From positions 1 through 40,067 of the forward strand of contig CAZCAI010000021.1 of the NCBI GenBank assembly GCA_964496595.1: DNA of 40,067 nucleotides, in the 5' to 3' direction. Within the stretch, counting starts at the first letter, position 1. Each line of letters begins with the position of its first letter. This stretch comes from JAAAOZ01 sp964496595 (GTDB taxonomy: Bacteria > Chloroflexota > Anaerolineae > B4-G1 > SLSP01). The position numbers were made by a program, and so were the translations under genes. Shown here in pieces: positions 25,101-34,688 of this stretch. The notes below the pieces were generated by a model, which did no database searches, had not been told where the DNA came from, and saw nothing but the letters and a program-made list of their open reading frames with translations.

Positions 25101-25190
25101 GCATTTGAGAGTGAGAAAAACCACGGGACGACCTTCACGTTACGCTTCCCCATCCATAAAAGCGATCAGAGCGATAGGAGAAATCAATGA
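22158..25190 (+). CDS. Receiver-PAS-GAF-PAS3 sensor histidine kinase, start lost in gap
   Basis: The first readable codons are 'EIYHEEQPDIVTLDMRMPEMDGFD', the middle of a receiver domain with its phospho-Asp, so the true start lies in the gap at 22056-22155. The GTG at 22188 is internal to the receiver and not a start. Order by nucleotides: receiver to ~22420, PAS 22450-22830, coiled coil, GAF 22950-23420, three PAS 23460-24600, then 'GIAHELNQPLTAISFEA' (His codon 24723) running into a second gap. After it, 'RRIEAGEVERDAYQKRL', G1 'DNGVGMPDEVQSNIFAPFF' and G2 'GKGTGLGLSI' complete the ATPase. By comparison with the kinase at 29408, about 124 residues including the N-box are hidden, far more than 100 N. 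The receiver resembles that of the gene at 11052. It overlaps the restriction gene by 4 bp. Confidence 0.9.
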   Translation, partial: EIYHEEQPDIVTLDMRMPEMDGFDAMQAIRRHNPEAEVILTTGHGDKEMVIAALRAGASDFIPKPIDRVTLNTALRRAEARIQLREELRSAQAALKSSEARFRAAAENNPNAFSILESVRAEKEGETGAGKIVDFRFVYVNDNMPAQAKFGPDEIIGRTICEIFPCEAAQPYIEKYVRVVETGEPLDEEYNLQAKDGSSRWYHQQVVPLSDGIAITNSDITERKEMEQAIAKQAAALRAAHDDLEQKVAQRTAELQRRNQELALLNRASQAFNSSLKIDEVLISVLQEVQQLLGVDAYSVWLQDEATGELVCQELISPHSELVRGWRLAQGQGIAGWVQEHGKSLLLDDVQKDERYFPGVEEATGHMWRSALTVPLRTPQRVIGVIELMDAEPERFHPEDLRLLEPLAAAAAHAFHNAQLYTQAQQEIAERQRIEARYRTLLKASPDAIIATDLSGAITHFSDSVLTILKAQSVAEVQGHPILTWVVEEDRERAQANMRRVLAGEYSRKNRYTLHRQTDERFIGEVNSGALYDAEGQLCGMISIVRDVTEREQAKQALMHREKRFRSLVQNSSDLIVIVDEKALIQYISPSCRRILGYAPDELTGHNSFDFVHPDDITETQATLGDVIQQPGQTLTLNFRFRHKDGSWRWLEATGSNQLHIPAVGGVVTNARDVTEQYRIAAALRESEAKYRTLVESAEATIATVNYAGNFLFMNSIGAQHLGGRPEDFIGRNMWDLFPQEVADQQMGTARQVMETNEGVALETQTRLQGEPRWYRTSVQPLNFNEHDPGHPADAALVIGTDITEIHQMREQLCNYAEELEQRVEEKVRALEQERAKVIQASKMAAIGEVATGIAHELNQPLTAISFEXXXXXXXXXXXXXXXXXXXXXXXXXXXXXXXXXXRRIEAGEVERDAYQKRLTIITRAEDDHVIARIEDNGVGMPDEVQSNIFAPFFTTKPAGKGTGLGLSISKGIVEDFGGEIAFESEKNHGTTFTLRFPIHKSDQSDRRNQ
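24764..24863. other. Assembly gap, 100 N, within kinase core
   Basis: Exactly 100 N between 'PLTAISFEA' and 'RRIEAGEV'. Alignment by eye with paralogues suggests about 370 bases are missing; reading frame on both sides agrees if the true length is 1 modulo 3. Confidence 0.99.
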
Positions 25191-28100
25191 CTTCGGAGCG
25201 CCAAACGAAGTCTATGCAATTGAACATAGACTTAGGCCCATCCCCCTATAACAACCAATACCTCCTCGCCGACCGTTACTTAGATCATATTCTCACTGGC
25301 GACGAGCGCTGGCCGGCCGGCTTGGCAGAAGCGGAGGCGTTTTTAGGCTGGCTGCGCGCGCGCTACGAACACGAGCACGATCAACTCGCCGCTTACTCCG
25401 AACATCAATTAGAGCAGGTTTGGTTCCGCCCCATTTTTGAGCAGTTGGGACACGTTTGGCAAGAACAAGCCCGCATCCCCGGCCTGGGCAGCGGCATCCG
25501 CACGCCCGATTATATCTTTTTCCCCCATGAGGCAGAACGTCAAGCGGTGGTGAACGCGCAAAAGACCGAGGAGTACGCCCAACACGCGCTCGCTGTGGGC
25601 GAAGTTAAAGCTTGGAATGTCCATTTAAGTAAGAAACGCCGCGAGGGCGGCCCCACATTCGACGCACAGAATCCCAGCTACCAAATCGACTACTATCTCA
25701 AGGCGACGGGACTCACGTGGGGGATTCTCAGCAATGGCCGCCAGTGGCGGCTGGTACATCGCAAGAGTAGCTACCGCTTGGATACCTATTACGAAGTCGA
25801 TCTGATCGCCCTCTTGGATCGCGATAGCGCCAGCGCGATGCGGTACTTCACGATGTTCTTCCGCCAAGCAGCTTTCCAAGAGGATGCCCAAGGGCGGGTT
25901 TTCCTCAATGACGTATTGGCCGGCAGCCGCGCGTACGCCATCGCTTTGGAAGAAGACCTTCGCGAAAATGCCTACCTGGCGCTCGAGCAGTTGATGCAGG
26001 GGTTCTACGATTACACGCCTAATCGCCTGGAACCGGACGACCTGCACACAGTGTATGAAAACAGCCTCTACCTGCTCTATCGCCTGCTCTTCGTGCTTTA
26101 TGGCGAGAGTCGCGGCCTGCTGCCCGTAGAAAATCTCAGGTATCGAGAGCTATTCAGTTTCCTAGAATTCAAGCAGGAGATCGCTGAACAAATCGACAGA
26201 GGAACTTACATTCCTAAACGCACCAACAAATATTATGGCCAACTAAGCGTCCTCTTTCACATCATCAATGGGGATGACGCAGGCCTAAGCTCCGAGATCA
26301 ATGTCGCGCGCTATAACGGCGGCCTCTTTGATCCCCGACAACATTCCTTCCTGGCGGAAAAATCGGCGGGAGATCAAGCATTCACCCGCGCGGTAGATCT
26401 GCTCTGTCGACGCAAATCGGAGAGCGGCGGCATGGAATTTGTAGACTACCGGACGCTCGACGTGCGCCATCTCGGCTCCATCTACGAAGGGTTATTGGAG
26501 TATCAACCGCGCCAGGCCTCAGAGGCGATGGTTGCGGTACCTATCTCCCATCGTAATGGCAATGGCGAGCAGTGGATTTCGGCCACCCAAGCGCCGCGAG
26601 GTAACCAGGTGATGGCGCGTCGCGCTCCGGGCGACATCTACTTAGAGACGGACAAGGGCGAGCGCAAAGCCACCGGTTCCTACTACACACCGCAATACAT
26701 CGTTGAATACATTGTAGAACAGACCTTAAGCCCCCTCGTCGAGCGCGTTCGTGAGCAGACACAAGACGAAGTCGTGAGGCATACCAATAATCAAGCGTTT
26801 GTCAATGGTATACTGAATCTTAAAGTTCTAGATCCTGCTATGGGCAGCGGTCACTTCTTAGTCGCGGCCACCGACTACCTGGCGCGCACGTTGGCGACAG
26901 ATCCGTATGTCCAAACGGAGGAAGCCCTAGACAAAAGCGATCTGAACTACTGGCAACGGGTCGTGGTCGAGCGCTGCATTTATGGGGTGGATAAAAATCC
27001 ACTGGCCGTCGAACTAGCCAAACTAAGCCTGTGGCTAACAACTTTTGCGGACAACAAACCGTTGGGGTTCTTGGATCATCACCTAACCTGCGGGGATTCG
27101 CTCGTGGGCGCCTATGTGGCCGATCTCGGCGCCGCCCCGCCCCCCACCCTAGATCGGCGGCGCAATAATCGCATCGCTGAAGGCCAGATGAATCTCTTCG
27201 CCTATCTCCTGAGCCAACGCCTTCCCGTTGTGATGAGCAAAATTATGGCCATCATCGACCAGGAAAGTGACAGCTACGAGAGCGTACATGCGAAAGAGGC
27301 CGCCAATCGCGCTGTCCAGCGGCTCAAAGCCCCCTTTGAGATTGTAGCAAATCTGTGGACCAGCGCTTACTTCGGCAACGAATACAACCCCAGCGACTAT
27401 CAAGAGGCGCTGAACCTGCTCCACGCGCCAGAAACTCTCCTGATGATGGCATCTGTCCAGGCGGCGGAGGCTATCGCCGAGGAACGCTGCTTCTTCCACT
27501 GGGAGTTGGCCTTCCCAGAGGTTTTCTTCGATATGCAGGGCCAACCGCTCAACGACGCAGAGCGCGGCTTCGATGCTGTGATCGGGAATCCGCCATGGGG
27601 TGTGAAATTTGACGCTAAAGACAAAGTTTACATTCAAGAAAATTATCAAACCTATAAATATAAGCATGAGAGTTATATCCTCTTCTCGGAAAGAGGCTGG
27701 CGGTTAACCAAAGAAAAAGGATTCCACGGATACATCACACCTAGCTCGTGGCTAGCGATTGACCAGGCACAATTACTCCGTCAACTACTCTTAAAAAACA
27801 GCATGATTAAAGCTATCGTTGCGCTTCCCCAGGGCGTCTTTTCCGAAGTGGCCTTGGATACTTTAATCTATATAGTTAAGAAAGAACTTCCGAAAGTAGA
27901 AACCTCAACTTCAATACTGGTTTTTCAAAAATCAAGGCAATTAGATTCAATTTCTCAACACTCAGCGGATAAAGTATCTAGCATCACCCAATCAAGATTT
28001 TTAGAGAATCAAAATTTCGCAGTAGACATCTTTGTGACAAATACTGAGGTTGATATACTTGCAAAAGTGGAGGCTAACTCGGTCAAGTTATCTCAGCTTG

Positions 28101-29407
28101 TAGAAATAGCCCAAGGTGTGATCCCTTACGATAAATATCAAGGACATAGCGAAGCAACCATTAGAAATCGAGTGTGGCATTCCAATAAGAAAGTTGACGA
28201 GACTTATGTTCGTGAACTGGCAGGACGTGATGTTTCCAGATATACTTACACTTGGAATGGGAACCGCTGGATAAGCTATGGCGATTGGCTGGCCGCCCCC
28301 AGATGTAAGAAGTATTTTTGGGGTACACGCTTGGTCTTTCAATCAACTAGAAATCCATCTCTGCGACAAAGGCTGTGCGGCGCCTTTCTTGATGAAGCTT
28401 ATGTTCATGATCCTGGTCTTACCCTTGTATACTCTGAAGATAGAAAGCTGTTACATTATGTACTTAGCATCTCTAACTCCACGCTTTTGAATTGGTGGTT
28501 TTTACTCCGCAACACCGATTCACTTCACATATATCCATCCCACCTAAAACAACTCCCCATCCGCCGCATCGACTTCACGACGCCGGAGGACAAACGCGCC
28601 CAATGGATGGCCGAAGCCCGTCGATATTACGAGTCTGGCGAGCACAACGCGCTCCTGACCCTCACCGCCGCGCGTCTCGAGGCCAATCCAGAGCAAAGCG
28701 ACGTGATCTACGACCTACTGGCCTACTTAGCCGAGCAAATGACCGATCTGAATGCGATCCGTCAACGGCTTGAGGCCGCCAATGACCCCTTCAAATACTT
28801 AGATCGCAGCGTGTCGTTCGTCAAATTTACTGCCGCTTTCAGCGATGCGATCAAATACGGGCAACGCATCAGCCGCGATGGCCGCGAAGGGACGCTCATA
28901 ACGCTGGGGAAGGTATATCACGACATCGACGGCATGCGCTTGATCCCCGACGGCGACGAATGGCGCCTGGAAATTCAGCTCAAGCGACGTGATCCCGACG
29001 CCGGGTGGCGTGAATGGCAATATGAAGGGGACGGGCATCTTGTTGCCCGCACGTGGGTGCCCGCTTATCGCTTCCCGCTACCAGAAAAGCAAGCGCATTA
29101 TTATCACATCGCGCTGCCGGTGCGAGACGAATTCACCAACACTACATCGTTCCCCGGCGGCTACACGCGCAGCACAGCCAAGAAATTGGCCCTCGCTCGC
29201 ATCCCGGCATTCGATCCGGGCGTGGACCTCACACCGCTGCGGGAACTGCGCGCCGAACTGACGAACCTCAACGCCAGCATCTCCGCCACCGATGCCTTGA
29301 TTGATCGCATCGTCTACCAACTCTATGACCTCACAGCGGAAGAAATAGAGATTGTCGAGCACGCGAGTCACCCTGCGGCGCAGGATCAACAAGAGGAAGG
29401 GGTATAG
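25187..29407 (+). CDS. Type IIG restriction-modification enzyme (Eco57I-like)
   Basis: 1406 residues combining nuclease, methyltransferase and specificity parts. The N-terminus has a PD-(D/E)xK nuclease-like motif: Asp108 in 'RTPDYIFF' and Glu139-x-Lys141 in 'AVGEVKAW', followed by 'YLKATGLTWGILSNGRQWRLV', common in HSDR-N-type domains. The gamma-type N6-adenine methyltransferase shows motif I 'DPAMGSGHF' (from Asp549) and motif IV 'NPPW' (801-804), with 'GVDKNPLAVELAKLSLWL' between. Residues about 950-1130 form the probable target-recognition domain ('LVEIAQGVIPYDKY', 'SLHIYPSHLKQLPI'). ATG 25187 overlaps the upstream kinase stop (ATGA) with GGAG seven bases before. It ends directly against the ATG of the next kinase, so all three are probably co-expressed. 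The sequence from about 27600 to 28520 is clearly more AT-rich than the rest. BREX PglX is an alternative fold relative, but no other brx genes are present. Confidence 0.87.
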   Translation: MTSERQTKSMQLNIDLGPSPYNNQYLLADRYLDHILTGDERWPAGLAEAEAFLGWLRARYEHEHDQLAAYSEHQLEQVWFRPIFEQLGHVWQEQARIPGLGSGIRTPDYIFFPHEAERQAVVNAQKTEEYAQHALAVGEVKAWNVHLSKKRREGGPTFDAQNPSYQIDYYLKATGLTWGILSNGRQWRLVHRKSSYRLDTYYEVDLIALLDRDSASAMRYFTMFFRQAAFQEDAQGRVFLNDVLAGSRAYAIALEEDLRENAYLALEQLMQGFYDYTPNRLEPDDLHTVYENSLYLLYRLLFVLYGESRGLLPVENLRYRELFSFLEFKQEIAEQIDRGTYIPKRTNKYYGQLSVLFHIINGDDAGLSSEINVARYNGGLFDPRQHSFLAEKSAGDQAFTRAVDLLCRRKSESGGMEFVDYRTLDVRHLGSIYEGLLEYQPRQASEAMVAVPISHRNGNGEQWISATQAPRGNQVMARRAPGDIYLETDKGERKATGSYYTPQYIVEYIVEQTLSPLVERVREQTQDEVVRHTNNQAFVNGILNLKVLDPAMGSGHFLVAATDYLARTLATDPYVQTEEALDKSDLNYWQRVVVERCIYGVDKNPLAVELAKLSLWLTTFADNKPLGFLDHHLTCGDSLVGAYVADLGAAPPPTLDRRRNNRIAEGQMNLFAYLLSQRLPVVMSKIMAIIDQESDSYESVHAKEAANRAVQRLKAPFEIVANLWTSAYFGNEYNPSDYQEALNLLHAPETLLMMASVQAAEAIAEERCFFHWELAFPEVFFDMQGQPLNDAERGFDAVIGNPPWGVKFDAKDKVYIQENYQTYKYKHESYILFSERGWRLTKEKGFHGYITPSSWLAIDQAQLLRQLLLKNSMIKAIVALPQGVFSEVALDTLIYIVKKELPKVETSTSILVFQKSRQLDSISQHSADKVSSITQSRFLENQNFAVDIFVTNTEVDILAKVEANSVKLSQLVEIAQGVIPYDKYQGHSEATIRNRVWHSNKKVDETYVRELAGRDVSRYTYTWNGNRWISYGDWLAAPRCKKYFWGTRLVFQSTRNPSLRQRLCGAFLDEAYVHDPGLTLVYSEDRKLLHYVLSISNSTLLNWWFLLRNTDSLHIYPSHLKQLPIRRIDFTTPEDKRAQWMAEARRYYESGEHNALLTLTAARLEANPEQSDVIYDLLAYLAEQMTDLNAIRQRLEAANDPFKYLDRSVSFVKFTAAFSDAIKYGQRISRDGREGTLITLGKVYHDIDGMRLIPDGDEWRLEIQLKRRDPDAGWREWQYEGDGHLVARTWVPAYRFPLPEKQAHYYHIALPVRDEFTNTTSFPGGYTRSTAKKLALARIPAFDPGVDLTPLRELRAELTNLNASISATDALIDRIVYQLYDLTAEEIEIVEHASHPAAQDQQEEGV

Positions 29408-32400
29408 ATGACGGAGCATAAGCATCACACGTTAGAAGAAAAAGTCGCGGCGCTGGAGCGTCGTCTGGCCGCGTGCCGGGCGGAGCTGGAGACGACGCGC
29501 GCGACGTTAGCACGGGAGCGAGAGGCGCGGCGCGAGGCTGAGGCGATTCTGAGCGAACGCGGCAAGGAGTTGACGTGCCTCTACGATCTCTCGAAATTGA
29601 GCGAACGTCCCGATCTTTCCCTGCCGGAACTTTTGCAAGCCATCGTGACCCGCCTGCCCGCCGCGTGGCAATACTCCAAGATCGCCGGCGCCCGATTGGT
29701 GTATCGCGGCGCGACCTACCAAACGCCCAACTTCGCGGAGACGCCCTGGCAACAGAGCAGCCCGCTGATGCACGACATCCGGCGCGTCGGCGAATTGACC
29801 ATCTGCTACACGGAGGAACGTCCACCGGAGGCCATTGGGCCATTTCTAACTGAGGAGCAGGAGTTGTTGGAAGCGGTCGCGGAATACATCGAGCAGATTG
29901 TCGAGCGGCGCGAGACCACGGCGCAACTCCAGGCCAGTGAGGAGCGCTTCCGTCACGCTATGCTCGACGCCCCCTTCCCAATGATGATCCACGCGGAGGA
30001 CGGCAGCATCCTCCAGATCAACAACGTGTGGACCGAATTGTCCGGCTACACACAAGATGAAATCCCCACCATCGGCGATTGGACGGAGAAGGCTTATGGA
30101 GAACGTCAGGAGGTCGTGAAGGCTCACATCGACCAGCTCTACGATCAAAACGTGCGCGTCCAAGAGGGCGAATACGAGATCACCACAAAATGGGGCGAAA
30201 AGCGCATCTGGGAGTTCAATTCCGCGCCNNNNNNNNNNNNNNNNNNNNNNNNNNNNNNNNNNNNNNNNNNNNNNNNNNNNNNNNNNNNNNNNNNNNNNNN
30301 NNNNNNNNNNNNNNNNNNNNNNNNNNNNTCGCGGCCCGGCAGATCTTCGACGCCGCTTGCGCGGTCACAGGCGCGATCTCCGGCTATGTGGCCCTGTTGA
30401 GCGCGGAGGGCGCGGAGAACGAATTGGTCTTCCTGGAAGCCGGCGGCCTGCCGTGCGATGTGGACCCGGAGCTGCCGATGCCCATCCGGGGCTTGCGGGC
30501 GGAGGCCTATCACAAGGGCGAAGTCGTCTACGATAACGACTTTATGAGCAGCGAGTGGATGACGTTTATGCCGGGGGGCCACGTCGAATTGCGCAACGTG
30601 CTCTTCGCCCCCCTCACCATCGATCACAAGGTCGTGGGCGTCATAGGATTGGCCAACAAGCCCACAGATTTCACCGCGGACGACGCGAAAATCGCCCACG
30701 CCTTCGGCAATCTGGCCGCCATCGCCTTAGACAGGGTCCGAAAAGAGAGCGCGCTCCGCGAAAGCGAGCGGCGCTTCCGGATGATCGCCGAGCACGCCCA
30801 AGACCTTATCTACCGCATCCGCCTCCATCCTGATCAGCAATTCGAGTACGTCAGCCCCTCGGCGACCAAGATCACCGGCTATACGCCAGAGGAACACTAC
30901 GCCGATCCCAACTTGGGCTCCAAACTGGTGCATCCCGAGGATCGCGCCAAGCTCCAGCAGGCCGCCCAATCCCCCTCCGACGAGCCGCTCGTCCTGCGCT
31001 GGGTCCGCAAGGATGGGCGCGTGATCTGGACTGAGCTGCAGAACACGCCCATCTACGACGACGAGGGGCGGATGATCGCCTTGGAAGGCATCGCGCGCGA
31101 CATCACCACGCGCAAGGAGACGGCCCTCGCGTTAGCGGAGCAGACGCGCGCGCTCCGCCGCGTGAATCGCGCGCTCCGCGTGCTCAGCGAATGCAACCAG
31201 ATCCTGGTCCGCGCGGAGGACGAGAATTGCCTGATGAATGACATCTGCCAGGCGCTGGTGGACTTCGGCGACTATCGCCTCGCGTGGGTCGGCTACGCCA
31301 TCGAGACGGAGGATGGCGACCGCGTCGTCGAGCCGACGGCGTGGGCTACCGAAGAAGCATCCTTGGAAGATTACGTGGACGGTCTCTACATCCGCTGGGA
31401 CGAGAGCAAGCACGGCCAAGGCCCAACCGGACGCGCCATCCGCAGCGGCGCGCACCAGATCGTGCGGAATATGCAGACCAACGGCACGTACGGCCCCTGG
31501 CGCGAGGCGGCTAAATCGAAGGGTTTTGCCTCGTCCATCGCGCTGCCCTTGATCATCCAAGAGGAGACCATCGGCGCGCTCAACCTCTACGCCGAGGACG
31601 TGAACGCCTTCGATCCAGAGGAAGTTAGGCTGTTGGGCGAGTTGGCCAGCGATCTTTCGTATGGCATCCAGGCGCTGCGCACCCACGAGGATCGTAGGCG
31701 CGTCCAAAGCGAGTTACTCGCCATGCACGAGACCATCAACCACAGCCCGGTGATCGCCTTCCGCTGGAAGCCCACACCACCCTGGGGGATTCTCTACGTC
31801 TCCAAAAATGTCCGGCAATTTGGCTACACGCCGGAGGACTTCTACAGTGGACGCATCACCTACGCCGACTTCATCCATCCGGCGGATCGCGAGCGTATTA
31901 TGGCCGATGTCGAGCATCACATCCAACAAAAAGAGCATCAATTCACCCAGGAGTATCGCATCCAAACGCAGGAAGGTGAAACGCGCTGGGTCGATGATCG
32001 CACCTGGGTGCATCGCGACGCGCACGGCGAGATGCTTGGCTTCCACGGTATCATCTTAGATATTACAGAGCGTCACGAAATGGCCCACCAACTCCAACTG
32101 TACACCGAATCTTTGGAGGAGCAGGTGATGGAGCAAGTGCGTGAACTGGAAAAGGCTCATATCAAGATGATCCAGACGGCCAAGTTGGCCTCGTTGGGCG
32201 AGATGGCGACCGGCGTCGCGCACGAGCTAAATCAGCCGCTCACCGCGATGCTCTTCGACGCCGATTATCTAAAATCGTGGGCGCAGCAAGCACAGCGAAA
32301 GATACAAGAGGACGGGGATAAATGCCCCGTCGACTTCAGCGAGATCTATCAACTCGGCGAGGATTTCATCTCCGATATCGACCGCTGCCGGCGGATCACG

Positions 32401-32940
32401 GACTACCTCCGCAGCTTCCGGCGTCTCACGCGCGGCGATCCGATCCGCTTCGATTTAAATCAGGCCATCGAGAGCAGCCTCACCTTAGCGCGCGCGCGCC
32501 TCATTCAGCACGGCATCGAATTCCGCAGAGATCTGGCCCCCAACCTCCCCTCCATCTACGCCCACCCCGGCCAGATCGAGCACGTCTTCTTGAATTTGAT
32601 CCATAACGCCGAGCGCGCCCTGGCGGAGATGGCCCGGCGCATCGAGGCGGGCGATGTGCAGCGACCAGATTACCAGAAGCGCCTCATTATCTCGACTGAA
32701 GTTGCAGATAAGTATGTCATCGCCAGGGTGCACGACAACGGCTGCGGCATCCCGCCAGAAGCGCAAGCGCAACTTTTCCGGCCCTTCTTCACCACCAAGG
32801 CCTTCGGCGAGGGCACGGGGCTGGGATTGACGATCAGCCACAGCATCGTCCAAGAATTCGACGGCGAGATCGAGATCGAGAGCACGGAGAATGTGGGCAC
32901 GACCTTTATCCTGCGGTTTCCAATCGTTGAGGCGATGTAA
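29408..32940 (+). CDS. PAS/GAF sensor histidine kinase, interrupted by assembly gap
   Basis: The gene starts at ATG 29408 immediately after the restriction gene's stop, with GAGGAAGGGG upstream. Order by nucleotides: coiled coil 29420-29560, a GAF-like input domain 29570-29920 ('LPAAWQYSKIAGARLVYRGATYQTPNF'), PAS 29935-30228, gap, GAF 30331-30745, PAS 30765-31130, GAF 31150-31700, PAS 31725-32085, dimerisation domain 'GVAHELNQPLTAML' (His codon 32221) and ATPase to 32930 with N-box 'FLNLIHNAERAL', G1 'DNGCGIPPEAQAQLFRPFF' and G2 'GEGTGLGLTI'. The coding frame shifts across the 100 N, which is expected from an arbitrary placeholder; a true gap length of 2 modulo 3 restores one frame. I therefore treat both parts as one gene. 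The HisKA type matches its neighbours. Confidence 0.86.
30229..30328. other. Assembly gap, 100 N, within sensor region
   Basis: Exactly 100 N between a PAS core and a GAF domain. The flanking reading frames differ by one step, so the true length is not 100 if the gene is intact. Confidence 0.99.
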
Positions 32941-32942
32941 GA

Positions 32943-33004
32943 GAATTAAGAATTGCGAATTGCGAATTTAGAATTGCGAATTGCGAATTTAGAATTGAGA
33001 ATAA
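32943..33004. repeat. Heptad repeat E (single arm, 21-bp period)
   Basis: Triplet of heptads GAATTGC, GAATTGC, GAATTTA repeated twice in tandem (32950-32970 and 32971-32991), with partial units on both sides. Only the GAAT-sense arm is present. It lies between two kinase genes and runs up to the GTG start at 33006. Confidence 0.8.
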
Positions 33005-33005
33005 C

Positions 33006-34688
33006 GTGGATAATCAACAAAAGAGTAAAGATGAATTGATCCAGGAGGTGCAGAGGTTGCGCCAACGGGTCATTGACTTGAGCGCTATGCTCCGGGGCTT
33101 CCCACCGGAGGCGGCGTCGCTACGCCAAGGCCCGCAACCGGTCGAGTTGCTGATGGATCACCTGCCCCTCTTGATCGCCTACGTCGATAAGCTACAACGC
33201 TATCTGTACGTCAATCAAGCCTACGCCGCGTGGTACGGGAAGGATCAAGCATATTTTGTGGGGAAAAAGATCGCCGATGTTCTGCCGCCGGATGTCTACG
33301 CCAATGTGCGGCCTCACGTCCAGCGGGCGCTGGCCGGGGAGACCTTCTCCTTTGAGAATATCTCCTATACGCCAGAGGGAGAGGAGTGCACCGTGCTCGT
33401 CACCTACGTGCCCTATCTCGATGCCCGCGGCGAGGTGCATAGCTTCATCGGATTGGTGCAGGACATCACCGAGCGCAAGCGAATGTTGACCGCCGAACGG
33501 ACCCAGCGCGAGTTGGCCGAGACCTTTATTGAGATCACGAACGCGCTGAACACGATCCACGAGCGCGAGGAGGTGCTCCAAACGATCTTGACGCACCTGG
33601 CGCGGGTGATTCCCTACGATAGCGCCTCGGTGATGCTGATCGACCAGGATCAATTCCAGATCGTCGCACAGAAAGGCTTCCCTGCCAATTATACCGCCCC
33701 CTACCTTCCGTTTCCCGCCACCCAACTGGATCATATTCAAGAAGCGCTCACCGAACGCCATCCCGTCATCATTGCAGATACGCGCGCCGACCCGCGCTGG
33801 TATCTCAACGAGGAGGTGAAGTACATCCGCTGCTGGCTGGGAACGCCGCTCATCGTCCGCGATCAAGTTATCGGCCTGTTAAGTCTGGATAATAAAGAAC
33901 CCAACTTTTACACACAGCATTATGCCGAGTTGAGCGCGGCCTTCGCCAATCAGGCCGCCATCGCCATTGAAAATGCCCGGCTCTACGAGCAGGCGCGCCA
34001 GGACGCGCACATTAAATCGATGCTCCTCAAAGAGGTCAATCACCGCGTGGGCAACAACCTGACCGCCATCTTAGGCCTGCTGCTTACCGAACGCCGCTAC
34101 GCGCACCAAACAGAGCAGGACGCCGTAGAAGCGATGCTCAACCGGCTCATCCACCGCATCGAGGGGTTGTCCGAGGCCCACCGGATGCTCTCACAAACGC
34201 AACGGACGCCGCTATATTTAAGCTATTTGGCAATGAAGATTATCTATCTGGTGCTGAACACCCTGCCGGCCACCCAACACATCGCTGTGGAGATCAAAGA
34301 GCGTGCGCGGATTACGATCACGCCGCCGCAGGCCACGCCGCTCGCGCTCATCCTCAACGAATTGGCGACCAACACCATCAAATATGCGATGCGCGAACGC
34401 CAACACGGGAAAATCACCTTGGACATCGCCGCGCAATATGAGGATGACCGGGAAATCATCACCATGACCTATCGCGATGACGGGCCGGGCTACCCGCCAG
34501 AGGTCTTAGATAGGGAACAATATCATATCGGCCTCTACTTAGCTCAGCGTCTGGTCCAGAGCAGCTTGCAAGGCCAACTTTCTTTGACGAATCAAGAGGG
34601 CGCCGTCGCCGCCATCCGATTCCCGGCAGGCAAACAACCGCCATGGACTGCAGAGGAAGAAACGGGAAGAGAGGAAAATCACCAATGA
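33006..34688 (+). CDS. PAS-GAF sensor histidine kinase, HisKA_2/HWE-like
   Basis: 560 residues, soluble. A short coiled coil is followed by PAS about 55-165 ('LLIAYVDKLQRYLYVNQAYAAWYG', ending 'DITERKRM') and GAF 185-325 ('IPYDSASVMLIDQDQFQIVAQKGF'). The kinase core differs from its neighbours: 'LLKEVNHRVGNNLTAILGLLL' with His346 is the HisKA_2 signature (LxEVxHRVKNNL), followed by 'LALILNELATNTIKYAM' and a G1 'YRDDGPGYPPEV'. Kinases of this class often pair with stand-alone receivers and general stress or light signalling. GTG 33006 is used because no ATG is available upstream; the Shine-Dalgarno is weak. It overlaps the next gene by 4 bp (ATGA). Confidence 0.9.
   Translation: MDNQQKSKDELIQEVQRLRQRVIDLSAMLRGFPPEAASLRQGPQPVELLMDHLPLLIAYVDKLQRYLYVNQAYAAWYGKDQAYFVGKKIADVLPPDVYANVRPHVQRALAGETFSFENISYTPEGEECTVLVTYVPYLDARGEVHSFIGLVQDITERKRMLTAERTQRELAETFIEITNALNTIHEREEVLQTILTHLARVIPYDSASVMLIDQDQFQIVAQKGFPANYTAPYLPFPATQLDHIQEALTERHPVIIADTRADPRWYLNEEVKYIRCWLGTPLIVRDQVIGLLSLDNKEPNFYTQHYAELSAAFANQAAIAIENARLYEQARQDAHIKSMLLKEVNHRVGNNLTAILGLLLTERRYAHQTEQDAVEAMLNRLIHRIEGLSEAHRMLSQTQRTPLYLSYLAMKIIYLVLNTLPATQHIAVEIKERARITITPPQATPLALILNELATNTIKYAMRERQHGKITLDIAAQYEDDREIITMTYRDDGPGYPPEVLDREQYHIGLYLAQRLVQSSLQGQLSLTNQEGAVAAIRFPAGKQPPWTAEEETGREENHQ

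Noticed and set aside
25187..29407. BREX or DISARM system
   Set aside because: Only the methyltransferase-nuclease gene is present; no pglZ, brxC, drm helicase or other partner gene is found beside it.
30079..30228. Separate gene beginning before the third gap
   Set aside because: This stretch is in another frame from the PAS domain coded there; only the part after the gap is real, continuing the gene that starts at 29408.
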